Below are positions 46,475-59,057 of a DNA stretch of 64,000 nucleotides, piece after piece; position 1 is the first letter of the stretch, and each line of letters opens with the position of its first letter. The notes under the pieces are model-generated. The model was not told the origin of the DNA, did no database searches, and was given only the letters and a program-made list of their open reading frames with translations. Source of the DNA: Amorphophallus konjac (Eukaryota > Streptophyta > Magnoliopsida > Alismatales > Araceae); NCBI GenBank assembly GCA_022559845.1, contig CM040121.1:567226140-567290139 (forward strand), written 5' to 3'. Made by a program: the position numbers and the translations under genes.

Positions 46475-49031
46475 TGTAATATCCCGGACCTTTCGGATCC
46501 TTCTTCATGGGTCCCGAATCTGGTTTTCGGAGCGTCCGGCTCTGTTGTGTCCAAAATTTCGTTTCGGACATCTTTTGTGTTCGGATCGGCGCGATCCGGA
46601 GTCATTTCGGAGGCCCGGAGGCGTTCCGCAGCTTTTCCGCGTGTGTTTTCCGATTCTCGGTGTGTGTTTCGGCTCTTTCTTCGGAAGCTCGCTGCGGGCG
46701 AACCGGGCGGTTCACCCGGGCACGAGTGGTACCGTTGCGATCGGTGCGTTCCGAGGATTCCGGAAATGTATTTTTCTATTTTTTGAAATTTTTCAGAAAA
46801 ATCAGATTTTCTATATATTCCTCTTTCTTTTCTTTTTCTTTTCCTCTTTCTCTTTCTTCTTCTTCCTCCTTCCTACCCCAACCGTGGTCGCCCTCCTCTC
46901 TCCCTCTCTCTCCCATTCGGACGCGGTGAGCCCCTCCCCGGCTGTGGACGGCGACAGGGCGACGGCGCAGACGCGTGTGTGGCGGCGAGGCGAGCTCGTG
47001 GGCGTGCGGCAAGCGTGGGAAGCGTGGGGAGGCGAAGTTTCTAAAAGCGTTCTTCGTGGTTTGTGGATGATCCGGCGGAGCATTCGCTCCATCGAGGTAG
47101 GGTGATGTTCCTTAGCCTCTTGCTGTTCGTTTCCGTGATTTGTAGGCCGCGGGGAGGCCGAGAGAGGCTTGTTTGAGCGGGTTTGAGATTTTCCATGATT
47201 TGGGGAGAGCTCGCCCGATCTATGGTTTTAGCCCGCTATTTCATGTTTTGGTGGCTTAGAAGCATGCTAGGGGTCCTTAGGGGTCATTCCCCTCGATTTC
47301 CCCCTCTCCGGTGGAGGCACGGGGGCGTGTTCGAAGTTTTTGGGATTTTCCCGCCGTAGCGTGCTCGGGAGTGTGTAACGGTCACTCCAGTGACCGTCAC
47401 ATGCTTGTGACGCCCCTAGAGGGGTGCGTTACATTCCTGAGTAGTGTTTTTGGGGGTCGGGGGCTGTAACGGCCTCACGATAGACCGCCATTTGCCTGTG
47501 ACGCGCTTGGGTAGGGCCGTCAGGGGCTTTCGACCGTTGGTCTGTGACCGTTGGGGGTCAGGCCATGTAACGCACCGGGCTAGGCGCGTTACATGCGTGT
47601 AACGCGCTGGGACATGCGCGTTACTTCCTGTTTTCACCCCAAGTGTGAGGGCCATGTAACGCGCTGGGCCAAGCGCGTTACATGCGTGTGACGCGCCGGG
47701 GCTGGGCCGTTACATCCCTTTTGGCTTTGGGAGCGTGGGGGTGTGTAACGCATGGGGCCAAGCGCGTTACATTCTTGTAACGTGCCTGGACCAGGCCGTT
47801 ACATCCCTTTCCACACTGACCGTGTGACGGTCTGTTTTGAACCGTTAGGCGCATGTAACGGTCTCGCCTAGACCGTTACTTGCTTGTGACGGTCCTAGGG
47901 TGGACCGTCACATGCCTGGTTGCCCCATGAGGGTGGCAACCCCGTTTTTACTCCGACTGTGGCCACCGTGCGACGGGGCTGGTGCGTGGGGTGATTCCCA
48001 CACGTTGTCGGATTCAGACGTTGTTTTCCGTTGACTCGAGAGTCTATTCCTTTGTGACCCTCCACTAGTCGTAGCCTATCAGTACGCGTGTGCTGGTCGC
48101 ACCAGGGAGTGGTGTACGGGCTTACCCTGAGGACGGTTTTAGACTGGTTACCGTCGGGCCCCACGTCACATCAGAGTCCAGTGCCAGGGGAAAATTGGTC
48201 AGAGGGCCAGACCTAGGACGCGTGGTCTGTGTGTGCACACGTGGTTGGGCACAGTGGACGCACGTCGACGGGCGTGACCCCAGCTAGTCACTTGTTGTGG
48301 TTACTTGTACGGTGTTCGCGCCTCTGGTAGGAGCTACCACGCCAGGCGGTTCACCTGCGGCACGGCGTAGGACGTCAGGGGACGCTACCGGCTGTGCTTC
48401 TAGTGGGTGGTACTCCTGTCGAGTACGGAGTGGCAGTCTGTCAGTCGTGTGTTTCCGACCTTCGGGTTTTGTCGGGTTGGCCGTTGAGCTTCGGTCTTCT
48501 TACCGTGGCACGGGTGTCGGTTTGCATGCCATGGGACCTTTGTTCTGTAGAGTACAGGGCTTTCCTTTCCGAGGTACTTTCCTACCGCTAGTGTAGTGGT
48601 TTCTCGTTTTACGAGGTAGGGTTCGAGTGATCCCTACTGAGTCTTGTTCTGAGACTCATTCCCTACGTGTTTTCACCGTGTTTCAGGTGAGGCGCCACCT
48701 TCGGGGAGCGCATCAGGAGTGCAGCGTGTTGCGGGTGCCCAGAGGTAGTGCCAGAGGTCAGAGCCGGGGTATGCCCCGTGTAGCTGTACTTTTCTTTCTT
48801 GTCACTGTACTAGTCGTGGACTACTGTTGTTGTTATTTGATTGTGGACCATGTAAAATGTTAATTGATTTCCTGCTTAATATTATAACTGTTTAATTTCT
48901 GCAATTATTTGTGATGCTTGTATAGTTTCCACACCATCCTTTTAACCCTTCCGAGTCTTCGGGCTCGTGGGTGGCGGTGCGAGTCTCGGGTTATCGGGCC
49001 TTCCCGGTAATCGGATTCTCGGGTCGTTACA
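46475..49031 (+). repeat. 3' LTR of element 1
   Basis: TGTAATATCC to TCGTTACA, 2557 bp, the same length as its partner. TATA-like site 46811-46818, strong dyad 47379-47396, dyad array to ~47912. Confidence 0.92.
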
Positions 49032-49392
49032 GCTTGTCCTACTTGTTTCATTAGTATAGTATCCCGGACCTTTCGGATCCTTCTTCGTGGGTCCCGGATC
49101 GAGTTTCTCGGAGTGTCCGGCTCCGTTGTGTTCGGAATTTCGTTTCGGACATCTTTCGTGTTCGGATCAGCGCGATCCGGAGTTGTTTCGGAGGCGCGGA
49201 AGCGCTCCGCAGCTTTTCCACGTGTGTTTTCTGATTTCCGATGTGTATTTCGGCAATTCCTTCGGAACCTCGTTGCGGGTGAACCGGGCCGTTCACCTAG
49301 GCGAGAGTGGTACCGTTGCGATCGGTGCGTTCCGAGGATCCCGAAAATGTAATTTTCTATTTTTTGGTATTTTCTAGATTTTCCAGATTTTC

Positions 49393-49400
49393 TATAAATA
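49393..49400 (+). promoter_or_regulatory. TATA box of element 2 5' LTR
   Basis: CTATAAATACC about 340 bp into the LTR; the same site is at 56839-56846 in the 3' LTR. Confidence 0.8.
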
Positions 49401-49427
49401 CCACTCATTTTCTCTCTCTCCCCCACC

Positions 49428-49469
49428 CTTCTTCTTCTTCTTCTTCTTCTTCTTCTTCTTCTTCTTCTT
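49428..49469 (+). repeat. (CTT)n microsatellite
   Basis: About 14 uninterrupted units in the leader; the 3' LTR has only about 8 (56874-56898). Confidence 0.9.
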
Positions 49470-49957
49470 CCTCCCCACCGTGAGCTCTCCCTCCCTCTCT
49501 CTCTCTCTCCCATTTCGGCGTGGCGAGCCTTCCTCTGGCTGCACACGGCGCGGCGACGTGGGCGGCGATGAGGCGGTCGTGTGGGCGTACGGTGTACATG
49601 GGAAGCGTGAAGGAGCGGGGTTTTCAAATCATTCTTTGCGATCTCGAAAACGATTCGGCGGAGCTTTCACTCCATTGAGGTAGGGTGACATTCCGTAGAT
49701 CCCTGCCGTTCATTTCCGTGATTCGTAGGCCGAGGGGAGGCCGAGAGGGGTGTGTTTGAGCGGGTTTGAGGTTTTCTATGATTTGGGGAGAGCTCGCCCG
49801 ATCTATGGATTTAGCGCCTGTGATTTCATGTTTTGGTAGCCTAGTGTCATGCTAGGGGTCCCCAGGGGTCTTCCCCTTTGATTTCCCCCTCTCCGGTGGA
49901 GGCATGGGGGCGTGGTTGGATTTTTGGACGTTTTCCCATTGTTCCGACCTCGGGCGG

Positions 49958-50455
49958 GTGTGACGGTCCTTCCAGTGACCGTCACATCATGTAACGCACC
50001 TAGGTGGGTGCGTTACAGCCCTGTGATGCCAATTGGGGGTCTGTGGGCTGTGACGGCCCCTCGATAGACCACCACAGGCGTGTGACGCGCCTGGGTTGGG
50101 CCGTCAGAGACGTCCCGACCGTTGGTATGACCGTTGATTTCTCACCGTTGGGGCACAGGCGTGTGACGCGTCAGGCTTGGTGCGTTACATCCTTGTGACG
50201 CCCCAGTGTGGGTGCGTCAGAGCTGATGAACCCCACATCATGTAACGCTCCAGCGTTGGACCGTTACATGCTGTGACGCACCGAGTGGCACGCGTCACAG
50301 CTGGTTCTCACTGTCTTGTGACGCACCAGGGTAGGCGCGTCACAGACTGTAACGCACCAGGGCAGGTGCGTTACATGTTATTTTCCACCCAGAGTGTGAC
50401 GCGCCTGCGTTGGGCCGTCAGGTGGCTGTGACTCGTCTAGGGTAGACCGTCAGGC
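49958..50455 (+). repeat. Dyad array in element 2 5' LTR
   Basis: About a dozen units of TGACGC/TAACGC...GCGTCA/GCGTTA type, for example TAACGCACCTAGGTGGGTGC at 49991. The same array is at 57400-57925 in the 3' LTR, where one extra unit (TGACGGTCCAGCCTAGACCG) is present near 57869. Confidence 0.83.
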
Positions 50456-51584
50456 TCTAGAGTGCACCGGGAGGTTCGCAGTCCCGTTTTCTTATCCGAC
50501 CGTGGTCGCCGTGCGACGGTGCCGGTACGTGGGGCGGTCCCCGTACGTCGTCGGATGCGGATGTGGTTTTCCGTTGACTTGAGCGTCCACTCCTTCAGTG
50601 ACCCTCCACTAGTCGTAACCCACCAGTATGAGGTGCTGGTCTCACCAGGGAGTGGTGTACGGGCCGACCCTTAGAGACGGTTTGTGGACCGGTTACCGTC
50701 GGGCCCCGCGTCTAGCAGCCAGAGTCCGGCTGAGGGGAAAACCGGTCAGAGGACCAGACCAGGGACGCACGGTCTGTGTGTGCACACGTGGTTGGGGGCG
50801 GTTGGACCCACGCTGACGAGCGTGACCCCAGCTAGTTACTTGTTCGTGGTACTTGTTCGGTGTCCGTGCCTTTGGTAGGCGCTACCACGTCAGGCAGTTC
50901 ACCTGCGGTGCGGTGTAAGACGTCAGGGGACGCTACCGGCTGTGCTTCTAGTAAGAGGTACTCCTGTCGAGTCGGGAGTGTCAGACTGTAAGTCGTTGCG
51001 ACTTCGACCTTCGGGTTTTATCGTGTCAAGCGTGTGTTCCGGTTGTTTCGCCGTGGTACGTGTGTCGGTTTTCATGCCGTGAGACCGGTGATTTATAGAT
51101 GGCATGGTTTCCTTTTCGAGATACTTGCTTACTACTAGTGTAGCGGTTTCTTCGTTTGCGAGGTAGGGTTCGGGTGATCCCTACTGAGTCTGTTCCGAGA
51201 CTCATTCCCTGCGTGTTTTCACCGTGTTTCAGGCGAGGCGAGGCTTCAGGGGAGTTCGTCTGAGGCTCAGTGTGGTTCAGGTGCCCAGCGTTAGTGCCAG
51301 AGGTCTGAGCTGGGGTATGCCCGTGTAGCTGTACTTTTCTTTCTTGTCTCTGTACTAGTTGTGGACTACTGTTGTTATTTTATTGTTATCTTGTGGACCT
51401 TGTAAAATGTTAATTCACTTTCTACTTAATTATATAAACTATTTAATTTCTGCAATTATTTATGATACTTGTGTAGTTTCCACACCATCCTTCTAACCCT
51501 TCCGAGTCTTCGGGCTCGTGGGTGGCGGTACGAGTCTCGGGTTATCGGGCTTTCCCGGTAATCGGATTCTCGGGTCATTACAGC

Positions 51585-51596
51585 TGGTATCAGAGC
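51585..51596 (+). promoter_or_regulatory. Primer binding site of element 2
   Basis: TGGTATCAGAGC, exact initiator tRNA-Met complement, two bases after the LTR. Confidence 0.93.
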
Positions 51597-51745
51597 GCGG
51601 TTGTGGAGTTATACGAGAATCATAAGTGATTGTAGGGGTCCACTAGTCCACAGCGATGATGTACAGTTGACACTGGCATCGGGCATCGTGTGTTTTTCTT
51701 AACCTTGCTGTTCCGTGTTTTCTGTCTTTTGCTTCAGGTGCGTGT

Positions 51746-52999
51746 ATGGCGCCGAGGCGGAGTACTCGCTCTCAGCAGGGGCAGTCGGCTGGAGGTCAGG
51801 AGATCCAGCAGGAGGTTCAGTAGGAGCAGGAGGAGCAGAGTAGAGTGCCACCTGCGGCCACCGGGGCAGTGGATACTGCGAGGTTTCCGGGGGCTGGGGA
51901 TTTCTTTCGTGGCATGTACCTGCTTATGTCGCAGCAGTTCGGCGGAGTGGCTGGTGAGGGCTCGTCGACCAGGGGTGGGCCAGGCCGAGCAGTGAGGGAT
52001 TTCTTGCAGTTCCATCCCCCTTGCTATGGCGGTCAGCCAAACCCTGATGTGACTCGTGATTGGCTCGACGAGATGGAGCGGGTGTTCTGTTCCGCGCGGT
52101 GTGCTGCAGAGGACAGAGTGATGTTGGCCTACAACAAGTTACAGGGTACGGCTCGAGCGTGGTGGTCTTCCGAGTGGAAGACGTCTTTTCAGTCTTGTCC
52201 CATTAAGCAGATCGCGTGGGGCGACTTCGTCAGCCCTTTTGAGCGTGCCTATTGTCCAGAGTTTATTACTACGCAGCGGATGCGTGAGTTTTTGGAGCTG
52301 GTCCAGGGCGACATGTCCGTGTTGCAGTACAGGGCCCGATTCGTTGAGCTGAGTCTGTATGCACCTCATATCATGGAGCATGATAAGGTGAAGACCGCAC
52401 AGTTCGTTCAGGGCTTGAGGCAGGAGTTGAGACACCACTTGATCGCGAATGCTGCCACCGATTTGGAGACAGCATCTCGCGTTGCGGCTTCTTTGGAGTT
52501 GGATATGCAGAGGACTCGAGGACCGATTTGCCAGGGACAGTCTTTGTCAGGTCGCAGCCAGCAGTCGGCTACCCAGCAGCAGGGTTCCTTCCAGCATGCG
52601 TCGGGTGGTTCTGGAGCGCCGGCACCGGCAGCGTCAGTGACAGGATCCGGGTCATTCAGCTCAAAGGTCAAGAAGTTCCTCAAGAAGAGTTTCCGTAAGA
52701 AGTCCAAGGGTCAGGGGCAGGCTTCATCGTGCAGTGTACAGCAGCCGGTCCCGTTTCAGCGTCAGGGATCAGTGGGTGGATCGCGAGGACCGTGCCCACG
52801 GTGTAGCGAGTATCACCCAGGCAGGCAGTGCACGGCACCGATTATCTATTTTCGGTGTGACCAGCCAGGGCAAATGGCGCGTGACTGTCCTCAAAGACAG
52901 CAGCAGCAGTTTCCTCAGCAACAGCAGGTTCCCCTGCAGCAGAGGCAGCAGCAGCAGCAGCAGTAGGGACAATATCTGCCGCTACCCAGGTCAACTAGT
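51746..52999 (+). pseudogene. gag: Gag of element 2, with two TAG stops
   Basis: ATG at 51746 after an acceptor-like TTGCTTCAG. TAG at codon 26 (51821-51823), then open from there to TAG at 52964-52966. The capsid region has FLQFHPPCYGG, WLDEMERVFCSA and YRARFVELSLYAPH. The C-terminal part has the first Cys-His motif CPRCSEYHPGRQC intact, but the zinc knuckle reads YFRCDQPGQMARDC: the first Cys is Tyr and the His is Gln, so metal binding should be lost. The final TAG falls in a Gln run where element 1 has CAG. No frameshift occurs within Gag, so apart from the stops it is better preserved than in element 1. Confidence 0.9.
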
Positions 53000-55900
53000 G
53001 TGGGAGGTAGGCAGAGAGCTCGGGGCCGGATTACACACATGACCAGGGCAGAGGCAGTGGCATCGCAGCTCGTGGAAGGTACCGTTCAAATTTTGGGTTG
53101 TGCAGCTCGGGTTTTGTTTGATTCTGGCGCGTCTCATTCATTTATTTCGGAGGATTTCACGCTGGGTATCGAGGAGCTGGTGACCCAGTTGTCCTACAAT
53201 TTGGCAGTGGAGTTACCATCGGGTGATTTTATGATCACTCTGTATTACTTTGATGAGGTTCCTGTGTGGGTGGAAGGGCGGAGTTTGCCGGCTAGGCTCT
53301 ATGCGTTGCCGTTTCAGGACTTTGATGTGATTTTGGGCATGGATTGGCTCGAGGCACATCATGCGTTGGTGGATTGCGGCTCGAAGAGGGTTTATTTTCG
53401 GCGACTTTGTGGACCCACCTTTTATTTCCAAGGTATCAGGTCTTCCTCTCCCCGTTTCCTTATTTCGGCGATTCGAGCTCGTCGTTTGCTTGATGCGGGT
53501 TGTCAGGGTTTTCTCGCCTCCGTGGTTATGACTGACCGCATGGAGCCGGATGTCGAGGACATTTTCGGTGGTGTGCGAGTTTCACGATATTTTTCCGCAG
53601 GGCTTACCTGGATTGCCTTCCCAGGGGGAGATCGATTTTGTTATCGAGGTGGTGCCGGGTACGGGACCTTTGGCGAAGGCTCCCTACCGTATGGCCCCCG
53701 CTGAGTTGAGGGAGTTGCGGGCGCAGTTGCAAGAATTACTGGCCAAGGGGTACATTCGTCCTAGCTTTTCCCCTTGGGGTGCGCCAGTGTTGTTCGTGAA
53801 GAAGAAGGACGGTAGCTTGCGGTTGTGCATTGACTACCGGCAGCTGAATGATGTGACCATCAAGAACAAGTATCCGTTGCCGCGGATTGATGATTTGTTC
53901 GACCAGCTTCAGTCTGCTCGAGTGTTCTCGCGGATTGATTTGCGGTCCGGTTACTATCAGCTGAGAATTCGCGAGTCCGATGTGGAGAAGACTGCGTTCA
54001 GTTCGAGGTATGGGCATTACGAGTTCTTGGTGATGCCGTTTGGGCTCACCAATGCCCCCGCAGCCTTCATGGACTTGATGCAGAGGGTGTTTCGTCCGTA
54101 CTTGGACCAGTTCGTGGTCGTGTTTGTGGACGACATCCTTGTCTATTCGCGGTCTGCCGAGGAGCACGCGTATAGTTTGGGTGTGGTGCTGCAGACGCTG
54201 CGAGACCACCAGTTGTATGCGAAGCTCAGTAAGTGCGAGTTCTGGCTTCGTGAGGTGCACTTTTTGGGGCACGTGATTTCTGGTGATGGTATTTCCGTGG
54301 ACCCTGCCAAGGTCGAGGCAGTAATGCAGTGGCCGAGGCCGAGGTTTGTGACGGAGATCCGGAGTTTCTTGGGGCTTGCGGGTTATTATCGCCGATTTAT
54401 CCAGGATTTTTCTCGCGTTGCGGCCCCGATGACCAGACTTACGCGGAAGGATGTGCCTTTCGTCTAAACTGATGAGTGTGAGCAGAGTTTCAGGGAATTG
54501 AAGAGATTGCTCACCTCGGCTCCGGTGTTGGTTTTACCTTCTGGATCGGGAGGTTTGGTGGTGTGTACAGATGCTTCCGGGGTCAGATTAGGTGCTGTGT
54601 TGATGCAGCATGGTAGAGTGGTGGCTTATGCACCTCGGCAGCTGAAGCGCCACGAGGAGAACTACCCTACCCATGACCTAGAGCTGGCGGTTGTGGTCTT
54701 CACGCTGCAGATCTGGAGGCATTATCTGTACGACAAGAGGTTCGAGGCATTCACTGACTATCAGAGTTTGAGGTATGTGTTCACGCAGAGAGACCTTAAC
54801 CTCAGACAGAGGCGTTGGATGGAGTTCATGAAGGATTATGACTTCACCCTGTCTTATCAGCCGGGCAGGATGAATGTCGTCGCCGATACTTTGAGTCGGA
54901 AGGTCGCGGTCAGTGCCTTGATGTTGAGGAAGTGGAGGCTCTGGGAACAAGTGCCCGAAGTTTCATTCAGGCTCAAGATTCCCCAGGAGCCAGGGTTGGC
55001 AGTGCTTGCGAGTCTGACTGTCACGCCAGCTATCCGCCGTCAGGTGACAGAGGCTCAGCATGCGGACCCTGAGTTGCCCCAGATTTTGGCCTTGGCTGAT
55101 GTGGAGCTCGGCGAGGACGGTGCTGCGAGATTTCGCGGTAGGCTGTACGTCCCAGCCGACGAGCAGGTTCGTCGTGCGGTGTTACGCGAGGCTCATGGGA
55201 GCAGGTACACCGTACACCCGGGTGCGACGAAGATGTATCGGAACTTGCGGAGGTAGTTCTGGTGGCCTGGCATGAAGAGAGATGTTGCCGAATTTGTGGC
55301 CAGGTGCCTGACCTGTCAGCAGGTGAAGGCGGAGTATCAGCGACCGGGAGGTACTCTTCAGCACTTAGATGTTCTCACGTGGAAATGGGACCATGTGACC
55401 ACGGATTTCGTGGTAGGATTGCCGAGGACTCCGAGTGGGCAGGATAGTATTTGGTTGCTGATAGATCGGCTGACGAAGGTGACTCGGTTGTTATCGGTCA
55501 AAGTCAGCGGAAGTGTGCCCAAGTTAGCTCGTCTTTATGTGGAGCGGATCGTTTCGTTGCATGGGATTCCCATCTCCATTGTGTCAGATCGGGATCCGCG
55601 CTTCACTTCTGGATTCTGCAGGAGTTTCCAGCGAACACTTGGCACGGAGTTGGCTTTTAGCTCGGCGTATCATCCTCAGTCAGATGGACAGTCTGAGAGG
55701 ACCATCCAGACTTTGGAGGATATGCTGAGATCCTGCTGCCTGGAGTGGCAGGGGAGTTGGATTCACCACCTACCGTTGGTGGAGTTTACCTACAACAACA
55801 GCTATCATTCGAGCATCGGCATGGCTCCTTATGAGGCGTTGTATGGGCGTCCGTGTCGGACTCCACTTGACTGGTTTGAGGTTGGTGAGCGTGTTTTGAC

Positions 55901-56443
55901 GGGACCGGAGTTGGTGCAGCAGTGTGTGGATGTTGTGCACCTGGTTCGTCAGAACATGTTGGCGGCCCAGGGTCGGCAGAAGAGCTATGCTGACCGAGGA
56001 GACAGCCTCTCGCGTTCGCCGTGGGCGATCGTGTGTTCTTGAGAGTTTCTCCGATGAAGGGGGTAATGCACTTTGGACGGCGTGGGAAGCTGAGTCCCCG
56101 CTATGTTGGTCCTTTCCTTATTGTGGAGCGCATCGGTGAGGTAGCCTATCGGTTGCAATTACCTCCTGAGTTGGCGTCGGTGCATGACGTGTTCCACGTC
56201 TCGATGTTGCGGAAGTATATGCCCGATGACTCTCATGTTCTCGAGGATTCTGTGTGACCCGAGGTGACTCCAGATCTTTCACTCCCATAGTTTTCCGTCC
56301 GCATTGAGGACATGCGAGAGCAGCGCCTGCGGAGCAAGGTTATCCCCTTGGTAAAGGTGGTGTGGCAGTGGCACTCTGGTGGTGAGACTTCTTGAGAGCA
56401 TGAGGACGAGATGCGTCAGCAGTTCCCCTTCTTTTTTGAGTGA
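53000..56443 (+). pseudogene. pol: Pol of element 2: protease to chromodomain, broken at several points
   Basis: Protease (DSGASHSFIS near 53120) is followed by a one-base insertion near 53562 in GACATTTTCGG. The next frame (from ~53550) holds a complete reverse transcriptase with FVDD at 54123-54134, ending in TAA at 54465-54467 where element 1 has Trp. RNase H (CTDAS, LELAVV, FTDYQS) runs to TAG at 55254-55256 where element 1 has CAG. Integrase has [25 protein letters not shown] and GQSERTIQ, then a one-base loss near 56005. The chromodomain region to 56443 has further stops (TGA 56255-56257, a TAG, a TGA). It has more breaks than element 1. Confidence 0.92.
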
Positions 56444-56497
56444 GTCTTCCTCTTCTTTCCCCTTGGGTTATTTATAATTTCGAGGATGAAATTCTTT

Positions 56498-56510
56498 AAG
56501 GGGGGAGGGC
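56498..56510 (+). promoter_or_regulatory. Polypurine tract of element 2
   Basis: AAGGGGGGAGGGC immediately before the 3' LTR, identical to that of element 1. Confidence 0.87.
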
Positions 56511-59052
56511 TGTAATATCCCGGACCTTTCGGATCCTTCTTCGTGGGTTTCGGATCGGGTTTCTCAGAGTGTCCGACTTCGTTGTGTCCGGAATTTTGTT
56601 TCAGACATCTTTTGTGTTCGGATCGGCGCGATCCAGAGTTGTTTCGGATGACCGAAAGCGTTCCGCGGCTTTTCCGCGTGTGTTTTCTGATTTCCGGTGT
56701 GTGTTTCGGCAATTCCTTCGGAACCTCGTTGCGGGTGAACCGGGTCGTTCCCTAGGCGAGAGTGGTACCATAACGATCGGTGCGTTCCGAGGATCCCGAA
56801 AATATAATTTTCTATTTTTTGATATTTTCTAGATTTTCTATAAATACCAGTCATTTTCTCTCTCTCCCCCACCCTTCTTCTTCTTCTTCTTCTTCTTCCT
56901 CCCCACCGTGAGCTCTCCCTCCCTCTCTCTCTCTCTCTCCCATTTCAGCGCGGCAAGCCTTCCTCCGACTGCAGACGCGGCGGGGCGATGGCACGGCGAC
57001 GTGGGCGGCGGTGAGGCGGTCGTGTGGGCGTGCGGTGTTCGTGGGAAGCGTGAAGGAGCGGGGTTTTCAAAGCGTTCTTTGCGATCTCGGTAACGATTCG
57101 GCGGAGCTTTCGCTCCATTGAGGTAGGGTGACGTTCCCTAGCTCCCTGCCGTTCATTTCCGTGATTCGTAGGCCGAGGGGAGGCTGAGAGGGGTGTGTTT
57201 GAGCGGGTTTGGGGTTTTCCATGATTTGGGGAGAGCTCGCCCGATCTATGGATTTAGCCCGCGATTTCATATTTTGGTAGCCTAGTATCATGCTAGGGGT
57301 CCCCAGGGGTCTTCCCCTTTGATTTCCCCCTCTCCGGTGGAGGCATGAGGGCGTGGTTAGATTTTTGGGTGTTTTCCCGTTGTTCCGACCTCGGGCGGGT
57401 GTGACGGTCCTTCCAGTGACCGTCACATCATGTAACGCACCTAGGTGGGTGCGTTACAGCCCTGTGATGCCAATTGGGGGTCTGTGGGCTGTGACGGCCC
57501 CTCGATAGACCGCCACAGGCGTGTGACGCGCCTGGGTTGGGCCGTCAGAGGCGTCCCAACCGTTGGTATGACCGTTGATTTCTGACTGTTGGGGCACAGG
57601 CGTGTGACGCGCCAGGCTTGGTGCATTACATCCTTGTGATGCCCCAGTGTGGGTGCGTCAGAGCTGACGAACCCCACATCATGTACCGCTCCAGCGTTGG
57701 ACCGTTACATGCTGTGACGCACCGAGTGGCACGCGTCACAGCTGGTTCTCACTATCTTGTGACGCACCAGGGTAGGCGCGTCACAGACTGTCACGCACCA
57801 GGGCAGGTGCGTTACACGTTGTTTTCCACCCAGAGTGTGACGCGCCTGCGTTGGGCCGTCAGGTGGCTGTGACGGTCCAGCCTAGACCGTCAGAGCCTGT
57901 GACGCGTCTAGGGTAGACCATCAGGCTCTGGACTGCACCGGGAGGTTCGCAGTCTCGTTTTCTTGTCCGACCGTGGTCGCCGTGCGACGGTGCCGGTACA
58001 TGGGGCGGTCCCCGTACGTCGTCGGATGCGGATGTGGTTTTCCGTTGACTTGAGAGTCTACTCCTTCAGTGACCCTCCACTAGTCGTAGCCCACCAGTAC
58101 GAGGTGCTGGTCTCACCAGGGAGTGGTGTACGGGTCGACCCTTAGAGACGGTTTGTGCACCGGTTACCGTCGGGCCTCGCGTCTAGCAGCCAGAGTCCAG
58201 CTGACGGGAAAATCGGTCAGAGGACCAGACCAGGGACGCACGGTCTGTGTGTGCATACGTGGTTGGGGGCGGTTGGACCCACACTGACGAGCGTGACCCC
58301 AGCTAGTTACTTGTTCGTGGTACTTGTTTCGTGTCCGTGCCTTTGGTAGGCACTACCACGTCAGGCAGTTCACCTGTGGTGCGATGTAAGACGTCAGGGG
58401 ACGCTACCGGCTGTGCTTCTAGTGAGAGGTACTCCTGTCGAGTCGGGAGTGTCAGACTGTCAGTCGTTGCGACTTCGACCTTCGGGTTTTGTCGTGTCAG
58501 CCGTGTGTTCCGGTTGTTTCACCGTGGCACGTGTCGGTTTTTGTGCCGTGAGACAGGTGATTTGTAGATGGCAGGGTTTCCTTTTCGAGGTACTCGCTTA
58601 TTGCTAGTGTAGCGGTTTCTTCGTTTGCGAGGTAGGGTTCGGGTGATCCCTACTGAGTCTGTTCCGAGACTCATTCTATGCGTGTTTTCACCATGTTTCA
58701 AGCGAGGCGAGGCTTCAGGGGAGTTCATCTGAGGCTCAGCGTGGTTCAGGTGCCCAGCGTTAGTGCCAGAGGTCAGAGCCGGGGTATGTCCCGTGTAGCT
58801 GTACTTTTCTTTCTTGTCTCTGTACTGGTTGTAGACTACTGTTGTTATTTTGTTGTTATCTTGTAGACCTTGTAAAATGTTAATTCATTTTCTGCTTAAT
58901 TATATGAACTGTTTAATTTCTGCAATTATTTATGATACTTGTGTAGTTTCCACACCATCCTTCTAACCCTTCCGAGTCTTCGGGCTCGTGGGTGGCGGTA
59001 CGAGTCTCGGGTTATCGGGCTTTCTCGGTAATCAGATTCTCGGGTCGTTACA
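56511..59052 (+). repeat. 3' LTR of element 2
   Basis: TGTAATATCCC to TCGTTACA, 2542 bp. TATA box 56839-56846, dyad array 57400-57925, conserved hairpin near the end (TTATCGGGCTTTCTCGGTAA, 59012-59031). Confidence 0.9.
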
Positions 59053-59057
59053 ATTAG

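Larger units (their letters stand above)
38992..49036 (+). mobile_element. Tekay/Del-type chromodomain Ty3/gypsy element 1, degenerate
   Basis: The element is 38997-49031 (10,035 bp) flanked by duplications GCTTG at 38992-38996 and 49032-49036. LTRs are 2557 bp each. Primer site 41556-41567, gag-pol 41718-46407, purine tract 46462-46474. The order protease, reverse transcriptase, RNase H, integrase is Ty3/gypsy, and the C-terminal chromodomain with an initiator-Met primer marks the Tekay/Del chromovirus group. Several in-frame TAG codons and one frameshift make it non-functional as read. Confidence 0.93.
49055..51582 (+). repeat. 5' LTR of element 2
   Basis: Degenerate start TATAG, end TCATTACA. 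TATA box TATAAATA at 49393-49400, (CTT)n at 49428-49469, dyad array 49958-50455 opening with a strong dyad (49960-49985), then the ACTAGTCGTAAC block and conserved 3' part. Confidence 0.9.
49050..59057 (+). mobile_element. Tekay/Del-type chromodomain Ty3/gypsy element 2, degenerate
   Basis: The element is 49055-59052 (9998 bp) with duplications ATTAG at 49050-49054 and 59053-59057. LTRs are 2528 and 2542 bp. It is clearly related to element 1 in coding sequence and LTR ends but differs across much of U3 and the dyad array, so it is a sister subfamily. It inserted 18 bp from element 1 in the same orientation. Its 5' LTR starts TATAGTATCCC instead of TGTAATATCCC. Confidence 0.92.
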
